64,000 nucleotides of DNA from Nocardia fluminea (lineage in GTDB: Bacteria > Actinomycetota > Actinomycetes > Mycobacteriales > Mycobacteriaceae). The position numbers were made by a program, and so were the translations under genes. Positions 60,748 through 64,000 of the stretch are shown piece by piece (positions within the stretch are counted from its first letter, which is position 1; each line of letters opens with the position of its first letter). The stretch covers positions 4,340,001 through 4,404,000 of the forward strand of contig NZ_PJMW01000002.1 of NCBI RefSeq assembly GCF_002846365.1, given 5' to 3'. Below the pieces are notes generated by a model. That model was given only the letters and a program-made list of their open reading frames with translations. It did not search any database and was not told where the DNA came from.

Positions 60748-60780
60748 CCTCGAGGTCACCCGCATCCTGTGACCTCGAGG
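60748..60780 (+). terminator. Terminator hairpin after the reductase gene
   Basis: CCTCGAGGTCAC (60748-60759) and GTGACCTCGAGG (60769-60780) are exact complements with a 9-base loop, 85 bases after the reductase stop. Confidence 0.6.
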
Positions 60781-60887
60781 TTGTCGCCGCGCAACAAAGT
60801 GCTGTGGCGCCTTGACGACTTCGAACAGGTCTCGTCGCGCGACAGAGGTAGCGTGGGATTCAGGTGGGGCTGGTGAAAGGGGAACAG

Positions 60888-61295
60888 ATGGGTACCGTGC
60901 GGGCCGGGTCGTGCCTGATGAGAGTGTCGGACCTGCAAAGTTCGCAGCGCTTCTACTGCGACGTATTCGAATGCCGCGTCGCGCTCCAAGAACCCGATGC
61001 GGCGCTGCTGCTGACACCCGCGGGTTTCCAGCTGTACCTGCGGGTCAGCGAAACCTCGCGCAGGCGCAAAATCGGAGACTTGGGCGTCGAGCAAATCGTC
61101 TGGTCCGCCGACAGCAAAACAGAACTCGACCGAATCGAACACCGACTCCGCACCTACTGCTCCACTACCTACACCAACACCGCGAACGAGGTCAGTTTCG
61201 TCGATGGCGTCGATCCTGACGGCTGCCGCGTCCTTGTCACCTACCCAACCCCCGCACAGCTTCCCCGCGCGGTCATCGACGCCCGGTTCCGATGA
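60888..61295 (+). CDS. VOC-superfamily (glyoxalase/bleomycin-resistance fold) protein
   Basis: A 135-residue protein. ATG 60888 has AAAGGGGAACAG upstream and is preferred to the ATG at 60864. The VOC beta-alpha-beta-beta-beta pattern is visible in LMRVSDLQSSQRFYCDVFEC, LLLTPAGFQLYLRVSE and EVSFVDGVDPDGCRVLVTYP. VOC proteins are metalloenzymes or drug-binding proteins; ligands and substrate cannot be told here. Confidence 0.82.
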   Translation: MGTVRAGSCLMRVSDLQSSQRFYCDVFECRVALQEPDAALLLTPAGFQLYLRVSETSRRRKIGDLGVEQIVWSADSKTELDRIEHRLRTYCSTTYTNTANEVSFVDGVDPDGCRVLVTYPTPAQLPRAVIDARFR

Positions 61296-61401
61296 ATCGT
61301 CAGCGCTCGCTGATCGACAGCCGACTCCACGCGCGTCATCACCGCGGACTGACGCACAGTTTCGTGGCATCTTCTTCAACCCCAGCCCGAACTGATGGTC
61401 C

Positions 61402-61605
61402 ATGCTCCATCAAGCTACCAATACCATGCACTGGCAGCCATCAGCCTGTTATGGGCCCTTTGCCCGGCTCGTGCACGTATTCACCGCTCTACTTGGATAC
61501 ATCTTCTGTCCATACATCCTCTACCGCAGCCGTGACGACCACAAAGGATCCCGCGAACGCCGCCGTGGCTGGGACAAGGTGGACACGATTCCACGCCGTA
61601 GGTGA
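61402..61605 (+). CDS. Possible small membrane-associated protein (67 aa)
   Basis: Starts at ATG 61402. It has one hydrophobic segment (ARLVHVFTALLGYIFCPYIL) followed by a strongly basic tail (RERRRGWDKV). Codon choice is acceptable but there is no good ribosome site or known family. The 409-base gap 61296-61704 contains nothing else supported. Confidence 0.3.
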   Translation: MLHQATNTMHWQPSACYGPFARLVHVFTALLGYIFCPYILYRSRDDHKGSRERRRGWDKVDTIPRRR

Positions 61606-61704
61606 CCTGCTCCCACCTTGGCCAGCCCAGGCCGAGACTTGTTGAGCGCATGTGCCGTTGAGAACTTCACACCGATAGAGCGACTTCAGAAGGCGAGAGC
61701 TGTG

Positions 61705-64000
61705 ATGAGCGAGAACAGTTTCGGCGCGCGAGCTCGATTGAACGTCGACGGCGATGAGTACGAGGTGTATCGACTCGACCGCATCGGCGGCGCTCAGCGC
61801 CTCCCCTACAGCCTCAAGGTGTTGTTGGAGAACCTGCTCCGCAACGAGGACGGGCACCTGGTCACCCGCGAGCAGATCGAGGCGCTGACGGGCTGGGATC
61901 CGAAGTCCACCCGCAACCCCGAGATCCAGTTCTCCCCCGCCCGCGTGCTCATGCAGGACTTCACCGGAGTCCCGTGTGTGGTCGACCTCGTCGCCATGCG
62001 CGACGCGATGACCGAGCTCGGTGGCGACCCGAACAAGATCAATCCCTTGATCCCGACAGAGTTGGTCATCGACCACTCGGTGATCGCGGACTCGTTCGCT
62101 TCCGACGATTCCTTCCGCATCAACGCTGACCTCGAATTCGACCGCAATCAGGAGCGCTACGAACTGCTGCGCTGGGGCCAAACCGCCTTCGACGACTTTC
62201 TGGTGGTGCCGCCGGACACCGGCATCTGTCACCAGGTGAACCTGGAGTATCTGGGTCGCGGCGTATTCACCCGCGATAAGGCGGACGGCATCACGGTCGC
62301 GTACCCGGACAGCCTCGTCGGCACCGACTCACACACGCCGATGATCAACGGGCTCGGTGTGGTTGGTTGGGGCGTCGGCGGCATCGAGGCCGAAGCTGCG
62401 ATGCTCGGCCAGCCGATGTCGATGCTCATCCCGCAGGTGGTGGGGCTCAAGCTCACCGGTGAGCTGCCCGCGGGCACCACCGCCACCGACGTCGTTCTCA
62501 CGGTGGCCGAGCTGTTACGCAAGACGGGTGTCGTCGGCAAGTTCGTCGAGTTCTACGGCCCGGGGGTCGCCAAGATCCCTCTCGCCAACCGGGCCACCCT
62601 CGGCAACATGAGCCCCGAGTACGGCTCCACCATCTCCATCTTCCCGATCGACGACGTCACTCTCGACTACATGCGCCTGACGGGCCGTCCCGAGTGGCGC
62701 ATCAAGCTGGTCGAGGCCTACGCCAAGTTGCAGGGGATGTGGCACGACCCCGACCACCAACCGGACTTCAGTCAGACCGTCGAGCTGGACCTGTCCACCA
62801 TCCGCCCCTCGATCGCCGGCCCGAAGCGACCGCAGGACCGTATCCCGATCAGCCACGCCAAGCGCGCTGTCAAGCAGGTCCTTGCTGGCAAGGACACGGC
62901 TGAGGTTATCGACGAGGTGCAGCAGGTGGGGCTCGACGAGGCCTCCTTCGAATCGTTCCCGGCCTCTGATCCCGTGGCGATAGTCCAGGACCATGGGGTG
63001 GCCCCGTCGGCCGAGATCGACATCGACAGCCCCGCGCCGGACTATCCACAGAAACCGACGACCGTCACCATGCCGGACGGCAACGAGATCCAAATCGACC
63101 ACGGCCACGTCGTCATCGCGGCGATAACCTCGTGCACCAACACGTCGAACCCGTCGGTGATGATCGGCGCAGCACTGCTGGCGAAGAAGGCCGTCGAGCG
63201 CGGGCTGGCGAGCAAGCCGTGGGTGAAAACCACCCTTGCGCCCGGCTCTCGTGTGGTCACCGACTACTACGAGCGTTCCGGTCTGACCCCTTATCTCGAC
63301 CAACTCGGGTTCAACCTCGTCGGCTACGGCTGCACAACGTGCATCGGCAACTCCGGACCCCTGCTGGGGCCCATCGCCGACGCCATCGATGAGGCCGACC
63401 TCAATGTGGCCGCCGTGCTGTCGGGCAACCGCAACTTCGAGGGGCGCATCCACCCGCAGTCCCGGATGAACTTTCTGGCGTCTCCGCCCCTGGTGATCGC
63501 CTATGCCCTCGCCGGCAGCATGCTCGTCGACCTCACCGCCGACCCGCTCGGCACCGACACCGACGGCAAGCCGGTCTACCTTGCAGACATCTGGCCGACG
63601 GAGCAGGAGATCGAGTCGGTTATCTCCGCGTCGGTCGAATCGTCGATGTTCACCGAGGGTTACTCGGACGTGTACGCCGGCGACGACAACTGGAAAAGTC
63701 TCGATGTCTCCGGCAGCGAAGTATTCGAGTGGAAAGCCGACTCGACGTACGTACGTCGACCCCCGTACTTCCACGGGATGACGCGAGATCTTGAGCCGGT
63801 GCAAGATATCGCGGGGGCACGCGTTCTCGCCAAGCTGGGTGACTCGGTCACCACCGACCACATCTCGCCCGCCGGCGCCATCCGGCGCAACGGTCCCGCC
63901 GGGGCATACCTGCAGGAGCACGGCATCGGGCCGAAGGACTTCAACTCGTACGGGTCCAGGCGTGGCAACCACGAGGTGATGATCCGCGGCACGTTCGCCA
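61705..64000 (+). CDS. acnA: Aconitate hydratase A, 3' end outside window
   Basis: The TCA-cycle enzyme converting citrate to isocitrate. 765 residues are present from ATG 61705; the family is about 900-940 residues, so the C-terminal part lies beyond the window. Fe-S ligands are visible in [17 protein letters not shown] and [20 protein letters not shown]. Substrate motifs include VDHS-like [31 protein letters not shown] and [20 protein letters not shown]. The swivel domain begins at [19 protein letters not shown]. Its presence suggests that the right end of the window is chromosomal core. Confidence 0.97.
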   Translation, partial: MSENSFGARARLNVDGDEYEVYRLDRIGGAQRLPYSLKVLLENLLRNEDGHLVTREQIEALTGWDPKSTRNPEIQFSPARVLMQDFTGVPCVVDLVAMRDAMTELGGDPNKINPLIPTELVIDHSVIADSFASDDSFRINADLEFDRNQERYELLRWGQTAFDDFLVVPPDTGICHQVNLEYLGRGVFTRDKADGITVAYPDSLVGTDSHTPMINGLGVVGWGVGGIEAEAAMLGQPMSMLIPQVVGLKLTGELPAGTTATDVVLTVAELLRKTGVVGKFVEFYGPGVAKIPLANRATLGNMSPEYGSTISIFPIDDVTLDYMRLTGRPEWRIKLVEAYAKLQGMWHDPDHQPDFSQTVELDLSTIRPSIAGPKRPQDRIPISHAKRAVKQVLAGKDTAEVIDEVQQVGLDEASFESFPASDPVAIVQDHGVAPSAEIDIDSPAPDYPQKPTTVTMPDGNEIQIDHGHVVIAAITSCTNTSNPSVMIGAALLAKKAVERGLASKPWVKTTLAPGSRVVTDYYERSGLTPYLDQLGFNLVGYGCTTCIGNSGPLLGPIADAIDEADLNVAAVLSGNRNFEGRIHPQSRMNFLASPPLVIAYALAGSMLVDLTADPLGTDTDGKPVYLADIWPTEQEIESVISASVESSMFTEGYSDVYAGDDNWKSLDVSGSEVFEWKADSTYVRRPPYFHGMTRDLEPVQDIAGARVLAKLGDSVTTDHISPAGAIRRNGPAGAYLQEHGIGPKDFNSYGSRRGNHEVMIRGTFA

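Noticed and set aside
1..64000. CRISPR arrays, rRNA genes and complete tRNA genes
   Set aside because: No regularly spaced repeats or rRNA-like sequences were seen; the only tRNA-like material is the pair of half-genes at 52814-52876.

Overview
The window is high-GC actinobacterial DNA, probably from a mycolic-acid genus such as Nocardia or Rhodococcus. This is inferred from a secreted LGFP-repeat protein, PapA-like condensation-domain acyltransferases, actinobacterial IS481 and IS701 elements, an F420-type nitroreductase fold, and GTG/TTG starts with AGGAGG ribosome binding sites. No 16S rRNA or other taxonomic marker is present.

Positions 1-34.5 kb look like one conjugative/integrative element or plasmid backbone. 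At the left edge is the N-terminal part of a MobF relaxase-helicase (TraA) with a repeat-rich gap upstream of it that is a candidate oriT. Next comes a three-gene recombinase module on the minus strand: tyrosine recombinase, small XRE regulator, and zinc-ribbon protein with a degenerate recombinase domain (2423-5327). A long run of mostly minus-strand backbone genes follows: a small interrupted gene, a zinc-finger protein, ssb, a DUF4192 protein, a ParB-like protein, the LGFP protein and several small conserved genes. The centre of this block (21.5-25.6 kb) holds two tandem pairs of a class II glutamine amidotransferase and an amidoligase-2 enzyme with an N-terminal zinc-knuckle array. A DUF2637 membrane/HTH protein and a membrane zinc-ribbon protein follow. 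A second, paralogous recombinase module points outward on the plus strand (28663-32643), so the two modules bracket about 23 kb. A separate phage-type integrase (33256-34488) closes this part.

Positions 35.7-44 kb are a scarred region. It holds an unusual TetR-like regulator, a phoU remnant cut by a truncated IS701-family element, a DUF420 membrane protein, a Ddn-hemerythrin fusion, an IS481 transposase, two TetR regulators (one apparently truncated), a PucR regulator, a thioredoxin-fold protein without CxxC, and a 57-residue secreted peptide.

Positions 45-52.5 kb form one plus-strand operon of four free-standing condensation/acyltransferase proteins followed by a DrrAB-like ABC exporter, with no NRPS or PKS beside it. 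It is followed by a scar of two tRNA half-genes, a strong terminator and a decayed IS701 copy.

Positions 54.3-64 kb look chromosomal: a DksA/TraR-type zinc protein, a PucR regulator, DUF488, beta-carbonic anhydrase, DoxX, a cysteine-rich winged-helix regulator coupled to a ferredoxin reductase, a VOC protein, and aconitase (acnA), which runs off the right edge.
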